From Methylobacter sp. S3L5C (GTDB taxonomy: Bacteria > Pseudomonadota > Gammaproteobacteria > Methylococcales > Methylomonadaceae): 64,000 nt of DNA. This document shows, piece after piece, positions 19,292 through 28,619 of this stretch. Both the position numbers and the translations under genes were made by a program. Each line of letters opens with the position of its first letter. The stretch's first letter is position 1. The notes under the pieces are model-generated. The model saw only the letters and a list, made by a program, of their open reading frames with translations. It was not told the origin of the DNA and made no database searches. Where the stretch lies: the NCBI RefSeq assembly GCF_022788635.1, contig NZ_CP076024.1, positions 2,728,001 to 2,792,000 on the forward strand. Direction: 5' to 3'.

Positions 19292-20899
19292 ATGTTAAGA
19301 ATTACTGAACTTAAACTTCCGCTGGATCATCAGGAAGACGCAATCAAAACAGCCATACTTAATCGTTTGGGCATTAATACTGATGAACTTATCAGCTATA
19401 CGGTATTTCGGCAAGGTCATGATGCACGTAAGCGTAGTGCGATTAGCCTGGTTTATACTCTTGATGTTGAAACAAAAAATCAAGCTGCTATTTTAACACG
19501 GATGCAAGATGACCCTCATGTTTCTATAACCCCAGACACGAACTACTATTTTGTAACTCAGGCACCAAAAAATTTGACCAGCAGACCCATTGTTATCGGT
19601 ACCGGTCCTTGCGGTTTATTTGCCGGTTTGATTCTGGCACAGATGGGTTTTAAACCGATTATTCTGGAACGGGGTAAAGAAGTACGTGAGCGCACCAAAG
19701 ATACCTTTGGACTTTGGCGCAAAGGACTTTTTAATCCTGAATCCAATGTTCAGTTTGGCGAGGGCGGTGCCGGAACTTTTTCTGATGGCAAACTTTATAC
19801 CCAGATTAAAGATCCTAATCAGTATGGTCGCAAAGTACTGACTGAATTTGTAAAAGCGGGTGCGCCCACTGAAATTTTACGCGCCAGTAAACCCCATATT
19901 GGTACGTTTAAATTGGTCACTATGGTCGAACAAATGCGTGCCACGATTGAATCATTAGGTGGAGAAATTCGTTTTCAGAGCCGGGTTGATAAAATAGCTA
20001 TTGAAAATGGACAGGTGCTTGGTGTTATTCTCGCCAGTGGTGAAACTCTCCTCAGTCATCATGTTGTTCTAGCTGTCGGGCACAGTGCACGTGACACTTT
20101 TAAAATGCTTTATGAACAAGGGGTTTATATTGAAGCAAAATCTTTTTCTATTGGTTTCAGGATTGAGCATCCGCAATCACTAATAGATAGTTGCCGTTTC
20201 GGTAACAATGCCGGACACCCTTTACTGGGAGCGGCAGATTATAAACTGGTACATCACTGTAAAAATGGTCGTTCGGTTTACAGTTTTTGTATGTGTCCTG
20301 GTGGTACGGTGGTTGCGGCTACCTCAGAAGCAGGACATGTTGTGACCAATGGCATGAGCCAATATTCCCGCAACGAGCGTAATGCCAATAGCGGTATCGT
20401 GGTTGGTATTACGCCTGAGGATTATCCGGGTAACCCGTTGGCAGGCATGGAATTTCAGCGCAAGTTGGAAGCCAGGGCTTTTAAATTGGGTGGAGAAACT
20501 TATCAAGCTCCCGGGCAATTGGTCGGTGATTTTATTGCCAATAAACCTTCTGTCGCTTTTGGTTCAGTACACCCTTCCTATACGCCCGGCGTACATTTAG
20601 GCGATTTAAGTACGGCCTTGCCGGATTATGCCATAGAAGCCATTCGTGAAGCTTTACCTGCTTTTGATAAAAAAATAAAGGGCTTCGCCATGGCTGATGC
20701 CGTGTTGACGGGTGTTGAAACACGAACTTCATCACCGATTAGAATCAAGCGTAATGAACATTTTCAAAGCATCAATACCCAAGGGCTTTATCCAGCCGGT
20801 GAAGGTGCAGGTTATGCCGGTGGAATTCTTTCAGCGGCTGTTGATGGTATCAAAGTCGCGGAAGCCTTGGCTTTGGATATGGTGGCTAGACTAAGCTAA
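19292..20899 (+). CDS. FAD-dependent dehydrogenase (COG2509-type NAD(P)/FAD oxidoreductase)
   Basis: A 535-residue flavoprotein. Residues 1-~95 are a small N-terminal domain (MLRITELKLPLDH) seen in this family; the FAD-binding Rossmann motif VIGTGPCGLFAGLILAQMG follows, then ERGKEVRERT, the FGEGGAGTFSDGKLYT block and a C-terminal GEGAGYAGGILSAAVDGI that closes around FAD. Substrate is unknown for the whole family. It is monocistronic; downstream is a long inverted repeat. Confidence 0.88.
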   Translation: MLRITELKLPLDHQEDAIKTAILNRLGINTDELISYTVFRQGHDARKRSAISLVYTLDVETKNQAAILTRMQDDPHVSITPDTNYYFVTQAPKNLTSRPIVIGTGPCGLFAGLILAQMGFKPIILERGKEVRERTKDTFGLWRKGLFNPESNVQFGEGGAGTFSDGKLYTQIKDPNQYGRKVLTEFVKAGAPTEILRASKPHIGTFKLVTMVEQMRATIESLGGEIRFQSRVDKIAIENGQVLGVILASGETLLSHHVVLAVGHSARDTFKMLYEQGVYIEAKSFSIGFRIEHPQSLIDSCRFGNNAGHPLLGAADYKLVHHCKNGRSVYSFCMCPGGTVVAATSEAGHVVTNGMSQYSRNERNANSGIVVGITPEDYPGNPLAGMEFQRKLEARAFKLGGETYQAPGQLVGDFIANKPSVAFGSVHPSYTPGVHLGDLSTALPDYAIEAIREALPAFDKKIKGFAMADAVLTGVETRTSSPIRIKRNEHFQSINTQGLYPAGEGAGYAGGILSAAVDGIKVAEALALDMVARLS

Positions 20900-20918
20900 A
20901 GAGTTTATAAGCCTGAAT

Positions 20919-21077
20919 ACTCGATGTTCAAGTTTTTAATTCTTGATTTTAGAGAAGCCCGTTGAATCGAGCCTTACAGTCATGATTAAGATCATGTGGC
21001 ACTTGAGTCTATTGAGGAAAAGACTTTGATTTATCTGGGTTCGTCTCAGTCAAGCTAAAAAAACTTGAACATCGAGT
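20919..21077. repeat. Long inverted repeat, 19-bp perfect arms
   Basis: Arms at 20919-20937 (ACTCGATGTTCAAGTTTTT) and 21059-21077 are exact reverse complements, separated by 121 bases with no ORF. The arrangement resembles a small non-autonomous mobile element rather than a terminator, because the loop is long. The rest of the 20900-21380 gap has no recognisable gene. Confidence 0.7.
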
Positions 21078-21380
21078 GAATAGGACTACCCAAGTGTTGC
21101 GCGTGGTGAAGTTTCCGGGCCATTTTACGGCTAATAATTTAAAGAGTACCAGTTTACTTTGTATTAACCGGTTAAGCTGGTATTAAGTTATAACGTTGCA
21201 AAATAGCTCATCTGCAGTAGGTTTTCTATTCTCGGACAGCCTACTGAAGTTTATAGCTTGGTATTTTACAGTTGTCTGCGTCCGATACATTAATTTGGAA
21301 TTAACTAATGCCAGCCAGAGTTAAGTGCCATATGAAGATGGTTAGTAAGCTTTTCACCTATAAAAAAGAGGCTATATATA

Positions 21381-21824
21381 TTGATTACCTATAAAAAAAT
21401 AGTAGGAACATTATTTTCAGTTATATTTCATTCCTTGTCGATATTATTAATAATTTCAGCAGGTTATAATTTTTCAGATTATATATTCAATCCTGATGGA
21501 GATTTTATGTCAACAGTAATAAAATCTATTAATACATTTGTTATTTCCTTGGCAATGTTTGAACTTGGTGCGGGTATTAGTAAAGAATACAGTTCTTCGG
21601 ATGAAGAAGAGAATACCTATTCTAACACCAGAAGGATAATCACCCGATTTGTCGGTACAGTTTGTATTGCGCTGGTCTTGGAAGCGTTGATAATGATTAT
21701 AAAATACAGCCAGTTAGAATTGGCTGGAAATTTATATTATCCTGTCGGCATACTTTTTGGCAGCAGTTTTTTGCTTATCGCCCTTGGAGCCTTTCTTTGG
21801 CTGACAAAAGGACATAAAGAGTAA
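21381..21824 (+). CDS. Four-helix membrane protein, unknown function
   Basis: A 147-residue protein with four predicted membrane helices and an acidic cytoplasmic stretch (KEYSSSDEEENTYSN) between helices 2 and 3. The start is a TTG at 21381 with a GAGG about 11 bases upstream; an ATG further in would lose the first helix. I do not recognise a named family. It is 122 bases upstream of a DUF4407 gene on the same strand, so the two membrane proteins may be co-expressed. Confidence 0.55.
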   Translation: MITYKKIVGTLFSVIFHSLSILLIISAGYNFSDYIFNPDGDFMSTVIKSINTFVISLAMFELGAGISKEYSSSDEEENTYSNTRRIITRFVGTVCIALVLEALIMIIKYSQLELAGNLYYPVGILFGSSFLLIALGAFLWLTKGHKE

Positions 21825-21946
21825 GGCTTTTTGCTGTTTAACAATGACTTACAGAACTATCAATCAGTTACAGGCATTGATTCCCTTGAATACATGCGTA
21901 ACATCAGTAATTAAATCCAGCCTAATCATGAGGGGAGACTAACCGT

Positions 21947-23593
21947 ATGTCGCTTGGAGAAGTACAACGTTTTTATCAAAAAATCAGGCATGATTTTGAT
22001 TTTTTTCAATTGTTTACTAACACTTTACAAGCGATTCCTAATGACTATCGGGAGCAAATTATTCATGATTTTGCCAAAGAGCAGGGCTTTGATGTCTCTA
22101 TGGCAGAATGTAAACATTTGGTCGGGGTGCTTGAACATTCAGATTTAAGGAATAACTCATCTGAAGCCAAACTTTCGGTTAATAAACTCGAAAGACTTTT
22201 TATTTGGTTGTCAGGAGTTAGCCCGGGTATCTTGGCAACTTGCCCGGAATCAGAACAAAAGAAACATGCAGCACTCGGCGGAACCGTTTTAATTCCTGCT
22301 TTATTGGCGATTGTTACTGCTTCATTTTTGCTCTACACCTTAAATTTCAGTACTTATATCATTGTCCCCGTAGCCCTTCTTTGGTCGTGCATGATTTTGC
22401 TGATGGATAGGGCATTACTGGCAACGTACAGGAAAGGCTTTTCATTTTTGGGAAAGCTTGGGCAATTTTCCTTAAGGTTTGCCATTGCTTTGCTCATTGC
22501 TGTAACTGTTGCTCATCCCGTTGTTTTGCTGTTATTCAGTGAACGTATAGATGCCGCTTATAACGAGGGACGTATTAAAACTGAACGTGATAATCTTGCG
22601 CTGCAATGTGATTTAAAAAATCCTCAAAGCGAACTTCGATTATTAGACGAGAAAATGGTAACGCTTCGTAGTGAATTAAAAAATAGTAATCAACTTTTTG
22701 AACCCGCCATTTGTAACGATAGCGCGCTTATTTCAAGCCAGGACGAGATACCCGCCATTGAAAAGTTGAATCAAGAGTTGGACATTTTAAAAGCCAAGAA
22801 AATACAAGCCGAACAAGATGCCGCACTATTTATTGATAATGCCGAGAAAGAAAAACAAGGCACTGCCGGCACTGGCTTTACCGGAGTTAGTGGCTGTAAA
22901 AAAGGTACACAATGCAAAAAATGGTTAAGTCAGGCAAGTGATCGGAAAGATGATAGCATCAGGTTAGGCAAAGGCATTGTTGCATTGGAAGGACAGATCA
23001 GTCAGCTTAATGAAAAAAGTGCCAATCAATTAATCGAAATCAAACAAGCCTCAAAAAAACAATGCGAGAAAGAACGCGATGAGTTAAAAACAACGCGCGT
23101 GAAACAGCGTGATTTGGATCAAAAAGGTATCGAGTCGCTTAGTAACCAACAGCAACTCATGAGTCGGCGCTGTGTAGAAAAAGAGGCGGTCATTACCAAT
23201 TTAAAGCCGGACGTGCTGACTCAAACAGAAATACTTAACCAACTTATTTTCCCTGATCATAGTATTTCTTGGCACAATTTATTGATCTTTCTGATTTTTA
23301 TGTTGTTGTTTCTTGCTATTGACATGTTGGCCGTGGTGTTGAAAATGGCACGCTCTGGTGTCTATGAAGCAAAAGTCGATATGGCAGAAACACATGATTT
23401 ATTACTTGAGTTTATCAATCAACGCCATCAGGCTGTGTTGCAATTTACTGAAATTGCCAGTCAGGAGCAAACCATTATTGAAAATTTAAACATTAATATG
23501 CTCAAACAAGGTTTGGATGGAAATCTTAAGAATCTGATTCAATTATTTGCCAAATCAGATAGTCAAAAGCTTGACCATTTTTTTAAGGATTAA
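21947..23593 (+). CDS. DUF4407 membrane protein
   Basis: A 548-residue protein matching the DUF4407 layout: a soluble N-terminal ~85 residues, a pair of helices around 105-150 (HAALGGTVLIPALLAIVTAS; IIVPVALLWSCMILLMDRAL), another near 175-200, a long coiled-coil periplasmic segment (~210-420) rich in Lys/Glu/Gln, a final helix near 440-465 and a C-terminal cytoplasmic helix. The coiled coil holds a Gly/Cys patch (GTAGTGFTGVSGCKKGTQCK) where two Cys could bond. Function is unknown. The ribosome site GAGGGGAGA is strong. Confidence 0.8.
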   Translation: MSLGEVQRFYQKIRHDFDFFQLFTNTLQAIPNDYREQIIHDFAKEQGFDVSMAECKHLVGVLEHSDLRNNSSEAKLSVNKLERLFIWLSGVSPGILATCPESEQKKHAALGGTVLIPALLAIVTASFLLYTLNFSTYIIVPVALLWSCMILLMDRALLATYRKGFSFLGKLGQFSLRFAIALLIAVTVAHPVVLLLFSERIDAAYNEGRIKTERDNLALQCDLKNPQSELRLLDEKMVTLRSELKNSNQLFEPAICNDSALISSQDEIPAIEKLNQELDILKAKKIQAEQDAALFIDNAEKEKQGTAGTGFTGVSGCKKGTQCKKWLSQASDRKDDSIRLGKGIVALEGQISQLNEKSANQLIEIKQASKKQCEKERDELKTTRVKQRDLDQKGIESLSNQQQLMSRRCVEKEAVITNLKPDVLTQTEILNQLIFPDHSISWHNLLIFLIFMLLFLAIDMLAVVLKMARSGVYEAKVDMAETHDLLLEFINQRHQAVLQFTEIASQEQTIIENLNINMLKQGLDGNLKNLIQLFAKSDSQKLDHFFKD

Positions 23594-23603
23594 CTTTATA
23601 TTT

Positions 23604-23627
23604 TTAGCCGTTTAGCCGTTTAGCCGA
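23604..23627 (+). repeat. Short tandem repeat TTTAGCCG
   Basis: Three near-perfect direct copies of GTTTAGCC-type units follow the DUF4407 stop; the complementary CGGCT at about 23637 could form a weak hairpin that ends transcription. Confidence 0.5.
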
Positions 23628-23862
23628 AAAAACGAACCGGCTATCGCTTAAAAAAATCACAGGTTTTCCATTAGATTACTATAAATTTATACTCTATAAA
23701 CCGCTACTTATTTTGAGTTACTCGATAGCAATACTTTAGAAAGTGTTGCTTTGATTAGAAAAGGTTTGTGAATAAATAAGCAACTTATTTTTCTGGTTAG
23801 AGTAGGTAGGTATTTATACGTATTGTTTCTTTAATTTTTTAGTTTTATGATTTTCTTTAATA

Positions 23863-24792
23863 GACATCTTTCCTAAATAATTGACATAGAATTTGGCTTT
23901 GATAGGGTTAAAATAGCGATCTACCTCTGAAAACACGGATAGCCATGACTCCTTATGCCCAATTGCCAAGACACAAGCCTGAAGAATTTTTAAGGACTGT
24001 CGGCCTGTCACCAGAAGATTTTCTGCATCTTCACGGTAAGCTGGTGACTTACCTGGACGAACAAAAAGTCCTTAATCCACTGACTAGACGGGGACGAAAA
24101 GACTCCAAGATGGCTTTGGAAGACCGCTTGTTACTGACACTCTATTATCTTCGTCACTATCCGACGTTGATAAATCTGGCTGCGGTCTTCGACATCAGCG
24201 AATCGTATTGCCATAAAATCTATACTCGCACTGTAAGACTATTGATCAAAATCGAAAAACTGCCCAACCGCAAAGCACTGTTGGAAGATCCCGCAGCTAC
24301 CGTGGTCATTGATGTTTCGGAGCAGCCTATCGAGCGCCCTGTTAAAAACCAGAAAGCGTACTTTTCAGGAAAAAAAACGCCACACGATCAAAGTCCAACT
24401 CGTGATCTGCCTATTGACGATGACTATACTCTCCGTAGTGATAGGTAAAGGTCAACAGCATGATTTTTCGATCTTCAAAGATAGCCGTCTATTGTTACAT
24501 CCTGATGCCCTGTTGTTGGCGGATTCCGGATACCAAGGGATAAAGAAACACCATCAGAACTCGACTCTACCGGTTAAAAAGAAAAAAGGCCAACCGCTTT
24601 CGGCAGAAGACAAAGCCGATAATAAGGCACTATCAAAACAGCGTATTTTTATTGAGCATGTTAATCGCCGATGCAAAATTTTCAGGATTGCCAAAGATGT
24701 TTATCGGGGCAAACACAAGCATTACTCCTTGACATGGAATTTAGTGGCTGCTCTTGTTAACTTACGCTATGGCTGTATTTAGGAAAGATGTC
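23863..24792 (+). mobile_element. IS5-family insertion sequence
   Basis: A 930-bp element with 17-bp perfect terminal inverted repeats (GACATCTTTCCTAAATA at 23863-23879 and its complement at 24776-24792), flanked by TA on both sides, consistent with TA target duplication. It holds one transposase split over two frames. All three catalytic acidic residues are readable, so the element may be active. Confidence 0.88.
23945..24782 (+). CDS. IS5-family transposase, two overlapping frames
   Basis: Frame 1 (23945-24448) encodes an N-terminal helix-turn-helix (about 70-100) and the first DDE Asp in VVIDVSEQPIERP. Frame 2 (about 24370-24782) continues with KRHTIKVQ, the second Asp in LLLADSGYQG and the Glu in IEHVNRRCKIFRI. 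The switch point is a run of eight A at about 24370, where frame 2 is +1 to frame 1. Dropping one A restores a continuous protein, so transcriptional slippage on A8 is the simplest route; a decayed reading frame is the alternative. Confidence 0.8.
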
Positions 24793-25155
24793 TAATGATT
24801 GCAAATTGAGGTGTTTGATATTCCCGCTCCTCAATACCTGCTAATCAGTGTCCCATTACAAGCGGTGATATCGCTATTATCTTAACATCTGTTCGGAAGC
24901 ATTTTATTTCGACAATGTTGAAAGACTCCCTAAATAACGTAGCCAAGAAGGCCGCACATTTTCTGCCAGTTGGGGCTAAAATGGGTTAGAGATGATCATT
25001 AATAAAATCATCGACACCCTCATAGGGACAGAAATTTATGTATCCTCATTCAGGCAAACCGGACTGCCGGGTTTGGGCGCGTTACAGTAAAAGAAGAAAG
25101 TTCGGTTTTTTTGTCTAAAAAAATTACAAATGCCATTTCTACTTGAGGTTACGTT
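24793..25155. other. Non-coding gap
   Basis: About 360 bases between the IS element and the HAF-repeat gene. No ORF or family trace recognised; the last 20 bases carry TTGAGG, the ribosome site of the next gene. Confidence 0.4.
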
Positions 25156-26658
25156 ATGAAATATATAAATAATAAATTTCTTCTTCTAGTTATCCTCACA
25201 ATTCTAACTGTATATTCCAATTGTGTTTTTTCAATTAATACCGGGGCTATAGGAGATACTAATCTAAATGTGATGCCAATACCTGTTGCCATTACCGGTT
25301 ATGATGATGGAAGGATTTATGATCAAGGAATGAATTTAACTTCGTTGAAAGACGCTTACACTTTTAGCACCATTATATTCAGTGGGCGCTCGACAATAGG
25401 TCACCGATTATTAAGGGATTTGAGAGCGAACACTGCCTCGACTGACAAGCGAGATAATAGCAACATGGTTATTCTCAATAAAAGTATAAATGAAGGTAAC
25501 GGGAATACTTTGTTGTCTGTTCAAGCCAGAATGAGTACTGATAAGTCCATGAAATATTTTATTACCGATATAGGAACATTGGGAGGAACGGAAAGTTTTG
25601 CTTACAGCATCAGTAATTCTGGAGAAGTCATTGGATCATCTCGATTGTTAGGGGATACGGAAACGCATTCCTTCCTCTACAAAAACGGTAAAATAATGGA
25701 TCTTTATCCTTTCAATAGTGAGAACATACAGACTGCCGGATCAATAAGCACTAACGGTGATCAAATTGCCAGCGGAGCAATTAACAACGGTATTTACTAC
25801 CCCGCCATATATAATATTAAAACCAGTAAAATTACTATTCTTGATTCTCTTGGGGGTATTACACCCTACAAATTCAATGGCGTTGCCACCTCTATTAATA
25901 ACAGTGGACAAGCTGTTGGATATTCATATATCAATAATATTAATCGACATGCATTTCTATATAACAAGGGTGCGGTAACCGATATTGGTTCTTTTGGTGG
26001 TTATAGTGGCGCTACTGCTATTAATAATAAAGGTATGATTGCCGGATTCTCTTCCGACCTATATAACGGCAGAGCCCATGCCTTTTTTTATACTAATGGC
26101 GTTATGAAAGACATTGACCCGGTTGCCCCATTAGACTTTAGCAGATCGGAAAGTTATGCCAGAGACATTAATAAAAATGGGGCGGTCGTCGGTGAGTTTC
26201 TTACCAAGGACCAAAGTGCTTTCCATGGCTTCCTATACAGTAAAGGAGTTTTTACTGATCTTGGCTCCAACAGTAGTCCAGAAACAGTCCCTTTTGGTAT
26301 TAATGATCAGGATCAAATTGTTGGGGTTAAATATAGTCCATATAATGATGTTTGTTTTGATCCCAATTCGGGTTTTGTTCCTTGCATTAAGTATGAAGCG
26401 CATGCTTTCTTTTATGACAAAAAAAAGCTGATTGATCTGAACACGCTGAATATACCAAACGCTGAGTGGAAGTTAAGTTGGGCATTTGATATCAATAATG
26501 ATGGGCAAATTGTCGGATATGGATTAGTTGATGATAAATTCCGTGCTTTCCTTTTGACACCCGCTACCAATGAGGGGCAATGCAAGAAGGGCGATTGGAA
26601 GAGTTATGGCTTTAATGACCAGAATGCATGTTTCATGTTCGTTAAAACTGGGAAGTGA
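25156..26658 (+). CDS. Secreted HAF-repeat protein
   Basis: A 500-residue protein with an N-terminal signal peptide (KFLLLVILTILTVYSNCVFS) and, from about residue 135, seven imperfect repeats of ~45-60 residues. Each runs: INxxGxIxG, then HAFFYxxGxxxDL, often with an LGG turn (for example AINNKGMIAGFSS ... AHAFFYTNGVMKDI). This is the HAF extracellular-repeat family, predicted to fold as a beta-propeller-like structure outside the cytoplasm. No enzymatic domain is seen. The last ~25 residues (CKKGDWKSYGFNDQNACFMF) contain two Cys and may be a C-terminal cap. Codon use is AT-rich compared with the ATPase region. Confidence 0.82.
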   Translation: MKYINNKFLLLVILTILTVYSNCVFSINTGAIGDTNLNVMPIPVAITGYDDGRIYDQGMNLTSLKDAYTFSTIIFSGRSTIGHRLLRDLRANTASTDKRDNSNMVILNKSINEGNGNTLLSVQARMSTDKSMKYFITDIGTLGGTESFAYSISNSGEVIGSSRLLGDTETHSFLYKNGKIMDLYPFNSENIQTAGSISTNGDQIASGAINNGIYYPAIYNIKTSKITILDSLGGITPYKFNGVATSINNSGQAVGYSYINNINRHAFLYNKGAVTDIGSFGGYSGATAINNKGMIAGFSSDLYNGRAHAFFYTNGVMKDIDPVAPLDFSRSESYARDINKNGAVVGEFLTKDQSAFHGFLYSKGVFTDLGSNSSPETVPFGINDQDQIVGVKYSPYNDVCFDPNSGFVPCIKYEAHAFFYDKKKLIDLNTLNIPNAEWKLSWAFDINNDGQIVGYGLVDDKFRAFLLTPATNEGQCKKGDWKSYGFNDQNACFMFVKTGK

Positions 26659-27007
26659 GCTTGGCGCCTGGCTTAAACTTCCGGCTTGGACGTCTGTTCG
26701 CTGATTACCAAAGCCAACCGTTTACAGTTACCAGAAATGCGGCATATAACTTAGCCATCTACATGCGAAATCAGCATCTAGCTAATTTGAACTATTTGCT
26801 TTTGCCGAAAGTAGTTTGTTCATAAGAAAGGTGCCCTTTAATACACGCGATGGCTAAAATTAACTGACGCTTCCAATAGCGGTCACCAGTTTCTATAAAT
26901 CCTGATAACGAAAAGGCCGATCTCGGGATTTTATAAAATTTGTGACACAACATGCAAAGAATGGTTAAAATTAGAAACCTTATCCTGTTAGCGAATAAAG
27001 ACTAAAA
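26659..27007. other. Non-coding gap
   Basis: About 350 bases with no ORF, repeat or RNA gene that I can recognise. Confidence 0.4.
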
Positions 27008-27403
27008 ATGAGTATAAAATCTACTTTACTAAAAATAATAATAAAACTGACACCAGATCTATTGATCATTTGGGGAGCAAATATAATTCTTAAAGGCATT
27101 GCAGAATTAACAGAGTTTAATTTTAACCTCGAAGCCCGAAAAGTCTACGTTCAAACCAGGCTCTATGGTGAGAAAGAAACGATTGAAGTTTATCTCGAAG
27201 ACTTTTCTGTTTTTAATGATGGTGAATCCTACCGATTTATCATTCATCAAGCAAAATCGGATAGACCTTGGTTGAACAATATTTTGTCCCGTATTACAGG
27301 GAAAGCCTGGATAATTCCTGCCATACCGCACTTAAATGCCCAACTTGAGCTTTTAAGTGAGGTACTCCAAGCCAAAACTCCAGCTCTGGAAAAAATTGAT
27401 TAA
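27008..27403 (+). CDS. Small hypothetical protein
   Basis: A 131-residue protein with an N-terminal hydrophobic helix (LTPDLLIIWGANIILKGIAEL) and a mixed alpha/beta remainder (VYVQTRLYGEKETIEVYLEDF). It may be membrane-associated. No family recognised. It is followed by a perfect hairpin at 27426-27450. Confidence 0.5.
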   Translation: MSIKSTLLKIIIKLTPDLLIIWGANIILKGIAELTEFNFNLEARKVYVQTRLYGEKETIEVYLEDFSVFNDGESYRFIIHQAKSDRPWLNNILSRITGKAWIIPAIPHLNAQLELLSEVLQAKTPALEKID

Positions 27404-27425
27404 TTGCGTGTTATAGACTTGTATT

Positions 27426-27450
27426 CATTCCCATGCTTTGCGTGGGAATG
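27426..27450 (+). terminator. Perfect hairpin CATTCCCA/TGGGAATG
   Basis: Eight-base arms with a 9-base loop just after the 131-aa gene and before the convergent GH17 gene. No long T-run follows, so it may be a dispersed palindrome acting as a bidirectional end rather than a classic terminator. Confidence 0.5.
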
Positions 27451-27516
27451 AGGCATTCTTGGTTTGTAAATAACGCTTAATTGACCAAGTTTTACGTTGG
27501 ATTTTTAGGAGTAATG

Positions 27517-28479
27517 TCAAAATGCAACATGGCAAGTATAAGGTGGCATGTTGTCGCATAAGCCCCAGAAATGCTCAAAGTTACTATCAGTTACAGTCGG
27601 TTTCCATATTTCTGAAAATGCCTCGAAAGCAATACCGGTAACCTGTTTTTCTGCAAATTTTTTAAATGTGGTTTCAATAACGTGCTGTTGTTTTTCTCTA
27701 TTGGCAATACCGCAGGATTTATTTGTTTTTAATCCAATTTGAGGCTGATCTTTCGGACCCGATGGCCAGCCAAATTCAGTAACAATGACTTCTTTTGTTG
27801 GATTTGCATTAGTGACATCTTGCCAGCGCGCCAAATGAAAATCCGCCGCTTGTTCTGAGGAAAGGCAGAACAAATCATCAAAAAACCGATTTTCCCACCA
27901 GGGAAAAATATTAATGCCTATCCAATCGACTTGATCGCTAAAATGATTTTTTTGACAAGGCGAGGTTTGATTACACCATTCCCACCACGTATCATTTACG
28001 CCAATTGGTTGCGTTACTTTAGCCTCGCGAAGCGCCTTTAAGCAACGATCAGTTTCATCGTCAAGGGAATAGGCATTACGCGTTCTTACCTCCGAACCAC
28101 AACTTAAGCGAATAATTGTTTCAGGATATTGTTGCGCTAAGGCGATCCCCTGAGAAATTGATTCTGAATTTTTCGTTTTATTTTCATCGAGCCATAAAAT
28201 AGCAATAACTTTAAAATCACGCTGCTTCGCAGCGGGGAAAATTGCCTCCAGTCCATCCAAAACACCATAAGTCATAATGCAACGAAACGGCGTTTGTTTA
28301 ATGAGTGTGTCCAGTAATATGCCAATTAACTCTGCGCTTGGAGCGTTACCCTGGTGAGGTGAGAGTTGATTGACATACGGGCTAAATGCCACGCATTGTA
28401 AAGGTGGCGCTGTGTTTTCTGCGTGACTGTTTTGCATCGCAAATAACGAAAAAATTAATAATAACCACGGAATATGTTT
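27517..28479 (-). CDS. Glycoside hydrolase family 17-like secreted protein
   Basis: A 320-residue protein from the ATG at 28479, chosen because it begins with a signal peptide (MKHIPWLLLIFSLFAMQNSHA); an upstream ATG would add 26 unrelated residues. The mature part follows the GH17 TIM-barrel pattern: CVAFSPYVN at strand 1, MTYGVLDGLEAIF, GVNDTWWEW where the proton-donor region lies, DWIGINIFPWWE, and VIVTEFGWPSG carrying the nucleophile Glu. GH17 enzymes act on beta-1,3 or related glucans; bacterial members of this exo-type often belong to cyclic or membrane-glucan metabolism. The acid-base position reads VND rather than VGNE, so activity is uncertain. Confidence 0.7.
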   Translation of the reverse strand, partial: KHIPWLLLIFSLFAMQNSHAENTAPPLQCVAFSPYVNQLSPHQGNAPSAELIGILLDTLIKQTPFRCIMTYGVLDGLEAIFPAAKQRDFKVIAILWLDENKTKNSESISQGIALAQQYPETIIRLSCGSEVRTRNAYSLDDETDRCLKALREAKVTQPIGVNDTWWEWCNQTSPCQKNHFSDQVDWIGINIFPWWENRFFDDLFCLSSEQAADFHLARWQDVTNANPTKEVIVTEFGWPSGPKDQPQIGLKTNKSCGIANREKQQHVIETTFKKFAEKQVTGIAFEAFSEIWKPTVTDSNFEHFWGLCDNMPPYTCHVAF

Positions 28480-28619
28480 CATAAATAGCAAAAACCAATA
28501 GCGTTGAATAGTGTGTTTGTCATCTGGCGGCTGACAACATGGAAGCCCTTGGGGCAATTATTTAAGCAAAAGTAGCGGCTATTTGTTATTCAGCAGCATT
28601 TTGGCAGTAAAAGGACCTA

